From Lewinellaceae bacterium (GTDB lineage: Bacteria; Bacteroidota; Bacteroidia; Chitinophagales; Saprospiraceae), in the NCBI GenBank assembly GCA_020636045.1, contig JACJYP010000006.1, positions 1 through 64,000 on the forward strand: DNA of 64,000 bases. Reading direction: 5' to 3'. The position numbers and the translations under genes were made by a program. Shown piece by piece: positions 40,811-49,200 of the stretch. The number at the start of each line of letters is the position of its first letter. Positions within the stretch are counted from its first letter, which is position 1. Below the pieces are notes generated by a model that worked only from the letters and a program-made list of their open reading frames with translations, did not search any database and was not told the DNA's origin.

Positions 40811-43800
40811 CTACTGTTTCACCAGTTTTAGCGCAGCAGCGCTGCCTCCTGAAAACAACTGCACGATATAGGTGCCGGAAGGCAGTTCATGCAGGTTGAG
40901 GTCGAGCCTGTTGGCGCCTTCCGCCAGTTGCAGTTCGCGCGACTGCAGCGTCTCGCCCATCAGATTGATCAGGCTGACGCGGGCCTGCGAAGCATTTTTG
41001 GCCGTAATATTCAAGTAGGTAACATCGACGGCGGGGTTGGGAGAAAGCGAAAGGTCGAAAGCAGCCTGCCCCGGCTCGTTCGTACCGACCACCAGGCTCC
41101 GGTCGCCGTCGGCGTACCATACGCCCCAGTTGCGGTTGCCGATCAGCAGGCTTTCGTTGCCCGAGGGGGTGATCTTGTCGGCTGCCAGCCCGCGCGTGTA
41201 GATATTGGTCACGCCGCTCGAATTGGGCCCTTCGTAGATCATGGCGTTGTCGAGGCGGTTGTAATTCGGCCACCCCAGGTCGCCGTTGTTGGCCAGCACA
41301 ACGTTGTAATCGCCCGTTTCCACGTTGGCGCCGTAGACGTCGTACTGATTACTTTGCTCATCGATATAATCGAAAGCGATCACGTAGGGCGAATTTTTGG
41401 CGAACGCGGGGTTCCCGACGCTGGTTTTCTCGGGAAGGCCGTTGAAAAGTTTGGAAATGAAGGCGTTGTTTCCGTTGGTAAATCCGCCATTTTCCCAAAA
41501 TTTCAGAAAACCGATGTCCCAGTAGCTGATGTCGAGCCCCTGCGAATTGGACAGCTCGTTGTAGGAGTCGTACATAATGTAATTGCCGGAGTGGTCGAAT
41601 TCCAGCACATCGGCGTATTGCACCTCACCGGTGACCTGGCCACCGTTGGAATACGTGGGGTTGTAAAGGGTAAATACCTCCTGCTGATTGGTCAGGATGT
41701 CGTACACGTATATCAGGTTGTCACCATCATCGGTCAACGATGCCACGAATCGGCCGTCTTTTGAAATGGCGGCATTGCGCCACACGGGAGCCGCGCTGAT
41801 AGGAGGGTTGACGGTCGGGATAATGTCTGTCTGCGTATACACCATATCCACCGTAATGATATGCCCGGCGGCGTTGACGAAAACGATCTGGCTGCCGTTG
41901 TCGGTGATGCTCGGGCGGCTTTTCAGCCCCTGGTTGTAGATGGTGCCCAATACGGTGCCGTTGCCGATCGCGAGGTCAAGATTTTTGTAGTCGTTGGAGA
42001 CGCAAAGGATATAGTCGTCGCCGGGGTTGACCTGCAACTGGCCGAGGTAGTTGCCTCCGGGGCTGCTACCCAAAATGCCCACCTGGTCGAAGGCCGAAGC
42101 TGCGGCATTGGCAACGGCGCTGCCATACAATTCATTTGCTGCCTGCAGCACCGCAATGCGCAGGTCCACGAATTTGCTCGACTTGACGAGGTAGTCGCGC
42201 AGGGCTTTGTAAAACACCTGTTCCGCCTTGTCTTTTCCTACGGAAGCCTGAATGGCGAAGAGGTAGAATGCGTGATTGGGAATCCCGCTGTTGATATGCA
42301 CGCCCCCGTTGTCCTGCGAGCCGTTGTACTGTTCGTTGACATGCTTGGGCTGCCACCAGGGGCTGTTCGACGAAACGCCGTTGTGGGGGTCCTGCAGGCT
42401 GCGCAAAGCGGCGTTGGTACCCGGCTGCATCACGTCTTCGCCGATCTGCCAGTCGTCGCGGTCGATCATCGCGCCGAAGATGTCGGCAAATGATTCGTTG
42501 AGCGCGCCGCTTTCACTCTGGTAGACGAGGTTGGCGGTTTTTTCGACGACGCCGTGCGTCATCTCATGTCCGCCGACATCGAGGCCGCGGGCGAGTTCCT
42601 GAAATGTGGAACCGCCTTTTCCGTACCACATGGCAGCGCCGTTCCAGTAGGCATTTTCCATGGAGGCGCCGTTGCTTTCACTCACATTCACGAAAGCGAG
42701 GATGTTGCCTCCTACACCGTCGATGGACTTCCGGTTGAAGGTGCTCTGGTAATAATCGTAACTTTTGACACTGTTGAGGTGCGCACTGACGGCCGCTTTA
42801 TTGTTGAAACTGGCGGAGCCGGAATTGACAAGCGTGTAGTCGAAATTCTGATTTTCCGGCGACGTATTCAACGCGTCGAGGGTGACGATCACACCGACGG
42901 GGTCGCCGGGCATGTTCGATGCACTGCTGTTGAACATCGACTTGGTCGCGTCTTCCATGTAGTACGTGCCGTTTTGCTGCCATACTTTGAAACTGCGCAG
43001 CACATTGAAAAGGTCGAACCCGCTGCCGTCGGTGGGAGGCGGGGGGATATTGGCTTCCCGGTCCGTTTCCGGCGCGGGGGTATCCGAATGCTCCTGGTGT
43101 TCGTGCCTGCCACCGTCTATTTTGCAGGTATAATCGTAGTGGTGGATAACATCGCCGCTGACAGCGTCAATAAAATAGATCTCCCGGCTGAGGAGGTTGG
43201 GATGCGCTTCCACATACCAGGCCAGGCGCTCGTTGTCGAGTTGGGAATTGTGGTGATAAATTACCAGCTGTGCATGGTAAGGCGCTGCATTGAGCAGTTT
43301 CAGTTCTTCAGCGCTCCAGTTCGTCTTGACCTTGTCCGGGCCTATGGCTTCCCTGACCAGTTCCACGGCGCGGTCGGCATTGATGGCCGGTTGCACGGAA
43401 TTCAACTGCGGCGTCGGATAATAGCGACCGTTGAGCAGATCGAATGCGCCGTTTCGCAGGTGTGCGATCAGTTCGCCGCCGTACACGGGTACTCCCTGGT
43501 ATTGTTGTTCCAGGCGCACGTGCGAGTTGCCGAGTTGATCGGTCTCTACCCGCACGGCGGTGAATTCTGCAAGGGGTTCGGCAATGCCCGCCGGGTTGAG
43601 GCTGGCCAGGTAATTCAGGGCATCCGAGTTTACGTCGCCTGTCGGCACGGACGCTTCTGTGCGGCCTTCGAACAGGATGGGCAGGCCGTTTTCACCGCGT
43701 GTGATGCGTACCTGTGGCGCCGAGGGTGCGGACAACGGCACAAGTGCCGGGATCGGGCGCAGGGTTACTGCCGGCAAGCCGAAAGGATTTTCAGCGGGCG

Positions 43801-43939
43801 GCACGGCGGGTTTGGGGGCGTTCAGTTTTAGTTCGGCGGAGGTGTAGGTCTTTTTCTGAAGCGGCGGATTTTTTTTGGCGCTTTGGGCCAGGAGCCCGCA
43901 GGCCGGGAGTAAGAGGGCGAGCAGAAGGATTTTCTTCAT
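40811..43939 (-). CDS. Secreted M4 (thermolysin-like) metalloprotease with T9SS sorting domain
   Basis: This encodes 1042 residues. A signal peptide (KILLLALLLPACGLLAQ) is followed by an FTP/PepSY propeptide (~60-280). The M4 catalytic domain has GGHEMTHGVVE with the zinc pair His458/His462 and GALNESFADIFGAMID giving the third ligand. DNGGVHINSGIPNHAFYL carries the catalytic-His region. From about 650 to 960 is a beta-propeller-like stretch (FVNAAGHIITVDMVYT, GRFVASLTDDGDNLIYVYD). The last ~80 residues (SLSPNPAVDVTYLNITAKN ... SGTYIVQLFSGG) are a T9SS sorting domain. It is expected to be autoprocessed and released or surface-bound as an extracellular protease. The HExxH...NE motif is intact. 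Confidence 0.93.
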   Translation of the reverse strand: MKKILLLALLLPACGLLAQSAKKNPPLQKKTYTSAELKLNAPKPAVPPAENPFGLPAVTLRPIPALVPLSAPSAPQVRITRGENGLPILFEGRTEASVPTGDVNSDALNYLASLNPAGIAEPLAEFTAVRVETDQLGNSHVRLEQQYQGVPVYGGELIAHLRNGAFDLLNGRYYPTPQLNSVQPAINADRAVELVREAIGPDKVKTNWSAEELKLLNAAPYHAQLVIYHHNSQLDNERLAWYVEAHPNLLSREIYFIDAVSGDVIHHYDYTCKIDGGRHEHQEHSDTPAPETDREANIPPPPTDGSGFDLFNVLRSFKVWQQNGTYYMEDATKSMFNSSASNMPGDPVGVIVTLDALNTSPENQNFDYTLVNSGSASFNNKAAVSAHLNSVKSYDYYQSTFNRKSIDGVGGNILAFVNVSESNGASMENAYWNGAAMWYGKGGSTFQELARGLDVGGHEMTHGVVEKTANLVYQSESGALNESFADIFGAMIDRDDWQIGEDVMQPGTNAALRSLQDPHNGVSSNSPWWQPKHVNEQYNGSQDNGGVHINSGIPNHAFYLFAIQASVGKDKAEQVFYKALRDYLVKSSKFVDLRIAVLQAANELYGSAVANAAASAFDQVGILGSSPGGNYLGQLQVNPGDDYILCVSNDYKNLDLAIGNGTVLGTIYNQGLKSRPSITDNGSQIVFVNAAGHIITVDMVYTQTDIIPTVNPPISAAPVWRNAAISKDGRFVASLTDDGDNLIYVYDILTNQQEVFTLYNPTYSNGGQVTGEVQYADVLEFDHSGNYIMYDSYNELSNSQGLDISYWDIGFLKFWENGGFTNGNNAFISKLFNGLPEKTSVGNPAFAKNSPYVIAFDYIDEQSNQYDVYGANVETGDYNVVLANNGDLGWPNYNRLDNAMIYEGPNSSGVTNIYTRGLAADKITPSGNESLLIGNRNWGVWYADGDRSLVVGTNEPGQAAFDLSLSPNPAVDVTYLNITAKNASQARVSLINLMGETLQSRELQLAEGANRLDLNLHELPSGTYIVQLFSGGSAAALKLVKQ

Positions 43940-44255
43940 CGGTTAAAGTTTAGTTTGTTAAGTAAAAACCGGTTCCGGGAAGCGTGCCGGGCGGGTTGCC
44001 AAAGATCGGCAGTACGAAAATATTAGCGGCTGTTTGGGTTCGTCTGATGGAGCGAAAAATCAGTCTTAATTGTTGTCAGGTAGGCCGGTTTTTGATCGAA
44101 TAGCAATGCTATTGGCAAAAAAACAGGGAAAGTGTGCCGGCAAAGAACATTTTAGCCCATAATAACGAATTCAAACAGCACTTCCCCAAGACGGAAGTTT
44201 TCCGCATCGGGATGCGTTTGCAGAAAAAAAATGAGGTGTAACGGACAATGCTGCT
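43940..44255. other. Gap upstream of the M4 protease; no gene seen
   Basis: 316 bases between the protease start and the ArsC stop, both genes on the minus strand. The only structure noticed is the perfect palindrome AATAGCAATGCTATT (44099-44113). No TAnnTTTG match was found for the protease. Confidence 0.4.
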
Positions 44256-44681
44256 TTATTCCTGTAACCGCGTTTCCACAAAAGTGCGACACCAGTCCCT
44301 GATGCGATCGCGCACATCGCGGAACTGCTGCCGGATCTCCGCTTCCGAACCCGTTGCTTTTGCCGGGTCGGGAAAGTTCTGGTGCAGGCGTTCTACGGCG
44401 CCCGGGAAAATCGGGCATTGTTCGTTGGCGTGATCGCAAACGGTGATCACCACATCGAACGGAATGTTGCGGTACTCGTCTACGTGGTGGCTGCGATGAT
44501 GAGCGATATAGATGCCGTCCTCCATCATGGCGGCCACGGCACGCGGGTTGAGGCCGTGGGTTTCTACGCCGGCGCTGTAAATGCGCGCCCGGTCGCCGGC
44601 AAAGTGCTCCAGATAACCGTGGGCCATCTGGCTGCGGCAGCTGTTGCCTGTACACAGCACGAGAATATTTTTTTGTTTCAT
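44256..44681 (-). CDS. arsC: Thioredoxin-coupled arsenate reductase (LMW-phosphatase type ArsC)
   Basis: This encodes 141 residues. ILVLCTGNSCRSQMAHGYLEH is the low-molecular-weight phosphatase P-loop (CxGNxCRS) of the arsenate-reductase branch. VCDHANEQCPIFPGA supplies the further redox cysteine region, and FPDPAKATGSEAEIRQQFRDVRD the general-acid DP motif. It reduces arsenate to arsenite in the cytoplasm using a Cys relay and thioredoxin. The arsR-like gene lies 24 bases upstream on the same strand. No arsenite exporter is seen in the visible neighbourhood, so either it is elsewhere or the enzyme serves another oxyanion or phosphatase role. Confidence 0.88.
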   Translation of the reverse strand: MKQKNILVLCTGNSCRSQMAHGYLEHFAGDRARIYSAGVETHGLNPRAVAAMMEDGIYIAHHRSHHVDEYRNIPFDVVITVCDHANEQCPIFPGAVERLHQNFPDPAKATGSEAEIRQQFRDVRDRIRDWCRTFVETRLQE

Positions 44682-44705
44682 CAGCGTTAAAAAAAATAGC
44701 TGCGC

Positions 44706-45044
44706 TCAGCAACAATCGGAATTGGGTTTCAGGGCGCGCAGGGATGCGCCGAATTGCTCCAGGCGTTCGAGCATACTTTCAAAATGCTCCCAATGAATGC
44801 AATAACAGGAACGTACGCCCTCTATTTCGCCGGTGATCAGACCCGCGTTTTTTAATTCCTTCAGGTGCTGCGAAACGGTGGCCTGTGCCAGGGGCAGCAC
44901 CTCGACGATCTCGCCGCAGATGCACACCTTTTTCTCGGCCAGGGTGCGAAGGATCGCCACCCGGGCGGGATGTGAAAGGGCTTTGGCAAACTCCGCGAGC
45001 GCTACATCGCTTTCCGCGAAGGCATGTTTTTTATTGACAGCCAT
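44706..45044 (-). CDS. ArsR-family metalloregulator
   Basis: This encodes 112 residues. LAEFAKALSHPARVAILRTLAE and LPLAQATVSQHLKELKNAGLITG make the winged helix-turn-helix. KVCICGEIVEV carries the CxC-type Cys pair on the sensor helix, where As(III)/Sb(III) sensing ArsR proteins have ELCVCDL. The C-terminal tail ends in Cys-Cys. It should repress the two-gene ars unit and release DNA on binding metalloid. A -7 element overlapped by an inverted repeat lies just upstream. Confidence 0.9.
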   Translation of the reverse strand: MAVNKKHAFAESDVALAEFAKALSHPARVAILRTLAEKKVCICGEIVEVLPLAQATVSQHLKELKNAGLITGEIEGVRSCYCIHWEHFESMLERLEQFGASLRALKPNSDCC

Positions 45045-45057
45045 GGTTGATGTTTAT

Positions 45058-45073
45058 ATCGCAAATATACGAT
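45058..45073 (-). promoter_or_regulatory. Promoter -7 (TATATTTG) overlapped by ATCG...CGAT inverted repeat
   Basis: CAAATATA (45062-45069) reads TATATTTG on the minus strand. It is flanked exactly by ATCG (45058) and CGAT (45070), a small palindrome that would serve as an ArsR operator. It is 14 bases from the arsR start. The operator role is inferred. Confidence 0.45.
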
Positions 45074-45122
45074 GGTTTGTAGTGCGAAACAGCGTTGCGG
45101 CCGGGAAGTTTACCGCCAGGGC

Positions 45123-45629
45123 TTATTCTTCCGATTCTGACACCCTTTCCAGTATCCGGAAGGTATAGGACCATTCGTTTTTGGCATCCGGCTGATGGAT
45201 TTCCTGCCAGGTTTCGCGCCACGCTGCAGGATCGAGTTCCGGGAAAAAGACATCGCCATCCACTTCCAGGTCTACTTCGGTCAGGTACACCTTGTCCCAG
45301 AGGTCCCGGCTTTCGCGGTATATCTCGCCGCCGCCGATGATAAAGGCTTCCGCCTCGCCGTTGTCGAAAGCGATGCCCAGCGCCTCTTCGATCGAATGGG
45401 CTACCAGCACACCGTCGGCCCGGTAAAAGGGATCGCGCGTGATCACGATATTGGTGCGTTTGGGGAGCGGCCGTCCGATACTTTTAAAACAGTTGCGCCC
45501 CATCAGTACATGGTGCTGGAGCGTGGTGCGTTTGAAATAAGCGAGATCGGCAGGCAGATACCAGGGGATCTGGTTGTCTTTTCCGATGACATTATTGCGG
45601 GCCGTGGCGACGATAGCAGAAACGATCAT
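45123..45629 (-). CDS. folA: Dihydrofolate reductase
   Basis: From the ATG at 45629 it is 168 residues, the normal DHFR length; longer frames from 45851 run into the neighbouring gene. MIVSAIVATARNNVIGKDNQIPWYLPADLAYFK is the diagnostic N-terminus, with the acidic active-site residue in LPADL. VLMGRNCFKSIGRPLP and AFIIGGGEIYRESRDLWDKVYLTEVD (the NADPH-binding GG) follow. It makes tetrahydrofolate in the cytoplasm. The purine nucleoside phosphorylase gene lies 20 bases upstream on the same strand. Confidence 0.95.
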   Translation of the reverse strand: MIVSAIVATARNNVIGKDNQIPWYLPADLAYFKRTTLQHHVLMGRNCFKSIGRPLPKRTNIVITRDPFYRADGVLVAHSIEEALGIAFDNGEAEAFIIGGGEIYRESRDLWDKVYLTEVDLEVDGDVFFPELDPAAWRETWQEIHQPDAKNEWSYTFRILERVSESEE

Positions 45630-45649
45630 GGGTGCAAAAATATAAGGGG

Positions 45650-46471
45650 TCAGAGTGTTTTCAGCAATTCCCGCACCAGCAGGCGGAGCCGGGGCTCGGC
45701 TTCGGTCGCGGTAGCGATCACCTCCTCCAGGGTCGTTTCGCGAATTGCGGAGAGCGGATAGGATACGTTCGAGATAAGCGACAGCATCGCAACCGGCAAT
45801 CCCATGTGCCGGGCCACCAGCACCTCGGGGATCGATGACATGCCCGTACAATCGCTGCCGAGCCGCCGGAGCATCCCGTATTCCGCGGGCGTTTCCAGAT
45901 TGGGGCCCTGCATGGAAGAATACACGCCCTCGATGGCCCGGATCGAGTGTGTTTTGGCAATCGCCAGCGCGCGGGCGCGCAGATCGCGGTCGTAAGTATG
46001 CAGCATGTCGGGGAAGCGCGGACCGATGCGTTCGTCGTTTTCGCCGCGCAGCGGATTTTCGGGCAACAGGTTGATATGGTCGCGCACGACCACCAGATCG
46101 CCCGCCTTCAAGTGCGGGTTTACCCCGCCCGAAACATTGGTAATGATGAGCCTTTCGATGCCGAGAAATTTCAGCACGCGCACCGGAAAGGTCACCTGTT
46201 GCATCGACCAGCCTTCGTAGTAGTGAAAACGCCCGGCCATCACCACGACAGGGTGCCCGCCGAGGCGGCCAAATACCAGACTGCCTTTATGGCTTTCCAC
46301 GGTGCTGACGGCAAAGTGCGGGATCTCGCGATACGGGATCTCCGCTTCCACATCAATATCGTCGGTCAGGTTGCCCAGCCCGGTGCCAAGGATGATGCCG
46401 GTACGGGGCGCAGCAGCCACGCGGTTGCGGATAAAAGAAATTGCTTCCTGGATCTGGTTGTAAAGAGACAT
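45650..46471 (-). CDS. Purine nucleoside phosphorylase (PNP-I, trimeric type)
   Basis: From the ATG at 46471 it is 273 residues; an in-frame start at 46540 adds 23 unrelated residues. GIILGTGLGNLTDDI and VVVMAGRFHYYEGW are phosphate and ribose binding blocks. LIITNVSGGVNP, LPENPLRGENDERIGPRFPDM, YSSMQGPNLETPAEYGMLRRL and GMSSIPEVLVARHMGLP complete the trimeric-PNP signature. It splits inosine/guanosine with phosphate into base and ribose-1-phosphate in the cytoplasm. It probably shares a transcript with folA. Confidence 0.94.
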   Translation of the reverse strand: MSLYNQIQEAISFIRNRVAAAPRTGIILGTGLGNLTDDIDVEAEIPYREIPHFAVSTVESHKGSLVFGRLGGHPVVVMAGRFHYYEGWSMQQVTFPVRVLKFLGIERLIITNVSGGVNPHLKAGDLVVVRDHINLLPENPLRGENDERIGPRFPDMLHTYDRDLRARALAIAKTHSIRAIEGVYSSMQGPNLETPAEYGMLRRLGSDCTGMSSIPEVLVARHMGLPVAMLSLISNVSYPLSAIRETTLEEVIATATEAEPRLRLLVRELLKTL

Positions 46472-46584
46472 ACGGCGGCAGTTGGCAGTAACAGGGGCTA
46501 TTGGCGGGGCAAGTTCGCAAATGGAGACCAATTGCTTCACATGCTTTACCGGTAAAGTGGAATACTGCTACTGCCAACTGTCAC

Positions 46585-47493
46585 TCACTCCAGTCCCTTG
46601 GGTTTTTTGATCGTGAATACCCGTGAAACATTAAAGCCGAAGCGGATACCGCTCAGCATACGTCCGCTGGCATCTTTGAAAAACCAGTCTTCCGGCGTTT
46701 CGGTGATAAAACCTTTGTAGGTCATATCCTGGGTATTCGTAAAATGCAACTGGAATACGTGCCCGCCCGTCTCGATCTCGAAGCCGACCGACAGGGCGTT
46801 GGCGAAACTCTGGCTGATCTGCCCTTCCGGTACGTAGTAGTACTCGGCGTTGAAAGTCACGCGTTTGGTAATCTTGATCCGGCCTGCTGCGCCGATAGCA
46901 AATACGTCGTTTTTGTCTTCGGTCGTTGCCACGAGGTTGCGGTGCACCAGCGTAGGCATGAGTTGCAGCGAAAGGCGTTCGCTGAATTTGCGAGCGATCA
47001 GCAGCTGGTGGGTGTAGTAAAGCCGCGAACTGAATTTGTTCTCCCGTTCCGGGTCCTGAAATTTGACGGTTTTGATCTGCCCGTCGATCAGGTACGACAG
47101 CGTGATCGGCATGTTGCGTTTGCCGGTGCTTTGCCGCAGCAATTTGTATTTCGCGAACCCGTCCACGATCTTTTCCCGGCCGCCGCGGCCGATGCCCACC
47201 ATCAGGCGGTCGGTGATGCCGTAGTCGAGTCCGATGCGGATCGTGGCGGCATCGAGGCCGAACATATCGTACACGCCATTGCGCAGCGGCGCGAAGCGGT
47301 GCGAAATCTTGAAATCGAGCACGCCGCCCCCGCAATTTTCCACGGAATGGCCGTTGACGATCCGGGTGGTTTTGAAGGTGGCAGTGGTATAATCCGTCGT
47401 TTCCTCTTCTCCGAGAAGTGAAAGCAGATCATTGTCCTGGCCTGGGAGGAGTTGCGCGGCCAGTAGAAAAACGAAGAGAAAAAGTTTTTTCAT
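46585..47493 (-). CDS. DUF5777-type outer-membrane beta-barrel protein
   Basis: From the ATG at 47493 it is 302 residues with a signal peptide (MKKLFLFVFLLAAQLLPGQ). SVENCGGGVLDFKISHRFAPL near the N-terminus and GIGRGGREKIVDGFAKYKLL are the DUF5777 signatures. The rest is amphipathic strands, with LFHRN- and YYVPEGQISQ-type blocks. No activity is known. DUF5777 barrels in Bacteroidota often stand beside YceI or cytochrome-like genes, and here YceI and two haem-c lipoproteins follow upstream on the same strand. The 120-base gap to the next gene suggests a separate or loosely linked transcript. Confidence 0.82.
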   Translation of the reverse strand: MKKLFLFVFLLAAQLLPGQDNDLLSLLGEEETTDYTTATFKTTRIVNGHSVENCGGGVLDFKISHRFAPLRNGVYDMFGLDAATIRIGLDYGITDRLMVGIGRGGREKIVDGFAKYKLLRQSTGKRNMPITLSYLIDGQIKTVKFQDPERENKFSSRLYYTHQLLIARKFSERLSLQLMPTLVHRNLVATTEDKNDVFAIGAAGRIKITKRVTFNAEYYYVPEGQISQSFANALSVGFEIETGGHVFQLHFTNTQDMTYKGFITETPEDWFFKDASGRMLSGIRFGFNVSRVFTIKKPKGLE

Positions 47494-47612
47494 AAAAGAT
47501 TGATTGTCATTGGTTAACAAACTCAAATGAACAGGCGGGAGAGGGGCGACCCGTATATTGTGGTCATCCGCCTGTCCCGCCGGGCGTCATTCGTTTTCCG
47601 GTGTGCGGCCGG

Positions 47613-48164
47613 TTATTTTTTCAAAGGCTGGAGCGTGGCATCCAGCGTTACTTTAATTTCATTGGCGATGTTGGCCACTTTGGCCGCCTCGATCTTGATA
47701 TTGAAATCGGAACACGCGACCGTAAAATCGGAATGTATGGCGATCGAACCTTGTTTGACCGTGATCGTGCCCGTGGCCTCGAGGTCTTTCTCTACGCCGT
47801 GTATTTTCATCTTGCCTTTTACCGTGGCTTTGTATCTGCCGTCCTTGCCGAGATTGACCTCGTTCAGGTTGGCGATGCTGCCTTTAAAACTGGCGTCCGG
47901 GTATTTGGACGACTCCATGTAGTTTTCGTTGAAATGTTCCTGCATCAGGGCTTTTTCAAACAAAAAGCCTTTGATCAGGACCTTCCATTCCATCTGGCCC
48001 GTCGAAACATCCAGAATGCCGGTACCGCTTTTATTGACGGCTTCGATCTTTTCCAGCGAGGCATCCGAGAAGAATTTCACTTTTGCGTCGCGGGTGAAGT
48101 ATTTCTGGGCAGAAACATGGGCGGCGCCCAGGAGAAGCATGATCGATAACAAAATGATACGCAT
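47613..48164 (-). CDS. YceI-family lipocalin-like secreted protein
   Basis: From the ATG at 48164 it is 183 residues with a signal peptide (IILLSIMLLLGAAHVSAQ). ASLEKIEAVNKSGTGILDVSTGQMEW, FNENYMESSKYPDASFKGSI, VKGKMKIHGVEKDLEATGTI and FTVACSDFNIKIEAAKVANI are the conserved YceI strands. YceI proteins form a barrel that binds an isoprenoid-like lipid; the physiological role is unsettled. It is on the same strand as, and between, the DUF5777 barrel and the OB-fold gene. Confidence 0.9.
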   Translation of the reverse strand: MRIILLSIMLLLGAAHVSAQKYFTRDAKVKFFSDASLEKIEAVNKSGTGILDVSTGQMEWKVLIKGFLFEKALMQEHFNENYMESSKYPDASFKGSIANLNEVNLGKDGRYKATVKGKMKIHGVEKDLEATGTITVKQGSIAIHSDFTVACSDFNIKIEAAKVANIANEIKVTLDATLQPLKK

Positions 48165-48255
48165 AATGCCAGTTTTTGAGTGTTGAATATGTTGCACCGC
48201 TGAAAAGGTCATCGATGCAGTTCGTATTGAAGCGTATTCTATAAAACGCCCGTCG

Positions 48256-48666
48256 TTACTTTACTTCCACGCAGCGGGTGAGTTGCACGTCGAAATTGAG
48301 GCCCGTGCAAATCCCTTTGAATGTCACGGTCTCTCCTTCGGTGAAAGTGGTGCGGTCGTGCTTGCTGAGCGGGTCGAGTTCGCACAACACCCCGAAGTCG
48401 CTTCCCGTGTCGAGGTTCACTTTCGCCGTGCCGTCTTCGGCCGTCGAGCTTTCCTTCACCTTTCCAGTTACCGCGATGGTCTTGTCGAGGTATTTGGCGT
48501 TGGCGGCCGTTTCGTCGGCATTGTACTCGTCGAACAGCACATTCGCCTGGATCGCCAGATCGGTTTTGGCCGTTTCCATATTTTCATGGGGCTTGTTCCA
48601 GAGGTAGTACCCGACTGCGCCGCCGATCAGGGCAACTGCTGCGATAAAATAGAGTAGACGTTTCAT
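48256..48666 (-). CDS. OB-fold (tRNA_anti-like) exported protein
   Basis: This encodes 136 residues. It has an N-terminal signal/anchor helix (LLYFIAAVALIGGAVGYYLW). After a helical segment (NVLFDEYNADETAANAKYLD) comes an OB-fold: KTIAVTGKVKESSTAEDG, VNLDTGSDFGVLCELDP, ETVTFKGICTGLNFDVQL, RCVEV. This matches the tRNA_anti-like family, which is typically periplasmic or lipoprotein in Bacteroidota and of unknown ligand. Despite the name, no RNA role is implied outside the cytoplasm. It sits in the run of small exported genes. Confidence 0.78.
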   Translation of the reverse strand: MKRLLYFIAAVALIGGAVGYYLWNKPHENMETAKTDLAIQANVLFDEYNADETAANAKYLDKTIAVTGKVKESSTAEDGTAKVNLDTGSDFGVLCELDPLSKHDRTTFTEGETVTFKGICTGLNFDVQLTRCVEVK

Positions 48667-48716
48667 TTACACGTGTATTTGGTTAAACATTACAGGCATT
48701 CCGGGCAGGGAGGATA

Positions 48717-49100
48717 TCAATTATTCGGCGCTCCGGCATTGACCCACGCCTCCATTTTTTCGCGGTTGCAGGGCAGCATCAGTCCGGTTTGCGGCATGGG
48801 CGCCGCAGCGCTGTTAATGCGTTCCACCAGTTGGCCGTTAAGGGCTACTACCTTAAGCTGGTCGTAGGTCTCGAAGGGAATACCGGAGTAAGTGGCGGGC
48901 AATGATGGCAGGTGGCAGTCGTAGCAGTTATCCTGCAGGATCTGTTTGATCTCTACGCTGTAGCGCATGTTCACGGTGTCGCAAGGCGTGGTGCCCGTGC
49001 CGTACAGGTCTTCCTCATTGTCATAAAAACAGCCGGAAGGCACGCAGAGTAAAAGGAACAGTCCGGCCAGCGTGCCGAAAGCGATGATTGTTTTTTTCAT
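48717..49100 (-). CDS. Haem c-binding small lipoprotein
   Basis: From the ATG at 49100 it is 127 residues. It has a hydrophobic signal (IIAFGTLAGLFLLLCVPSGC) with a lipobox-like VPSGC. One haem site, DNCYDCHLP (CxxCH), follows, with a likely distal Met in APMPQTGLMLP. The layout (EIKQILQDNCYDCH ... LVERINSAAAPMPQTGLMLPCNREKMEAWVNAGAPNN) matches the cytochrome-c-like domain found in Bacteroidota c-type lipoproteins. It is presumably an electron carrier or redox subunit outside the inner membrane; the partner is not known. It resembles the C-terminal half of the next gene upstream. Confidence 0.82.
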   Translation of the reverse strand: MKKTIIAFGTLAGLFLLLCVPSGCFYDNEEDLYGTGTTPCDTVNMRYSVEIKQILQDNCYDCHLPSLPATYSGIPFETYDQLKVVALNGQLVERINSAAAPMPQTGLMLPCNREKMEAWVNAGAPNN

Positions 49101-49200
49101 TGTGGTACAGTACAATTTTTATAACGTGTTCAAGCGGCCAAAGGTAGCGCTTCGATAAAAACACCCTGAGCGGGGAAATCCGGATTTGCCGATGCGGGCA

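Noticed and set aside
44152..44715. 187-codon frame overlapping ArsC
   Set aside because: Out-of-frame shadow of a conserved ArsC; Pro/Arg-rich and overlaps the gap.
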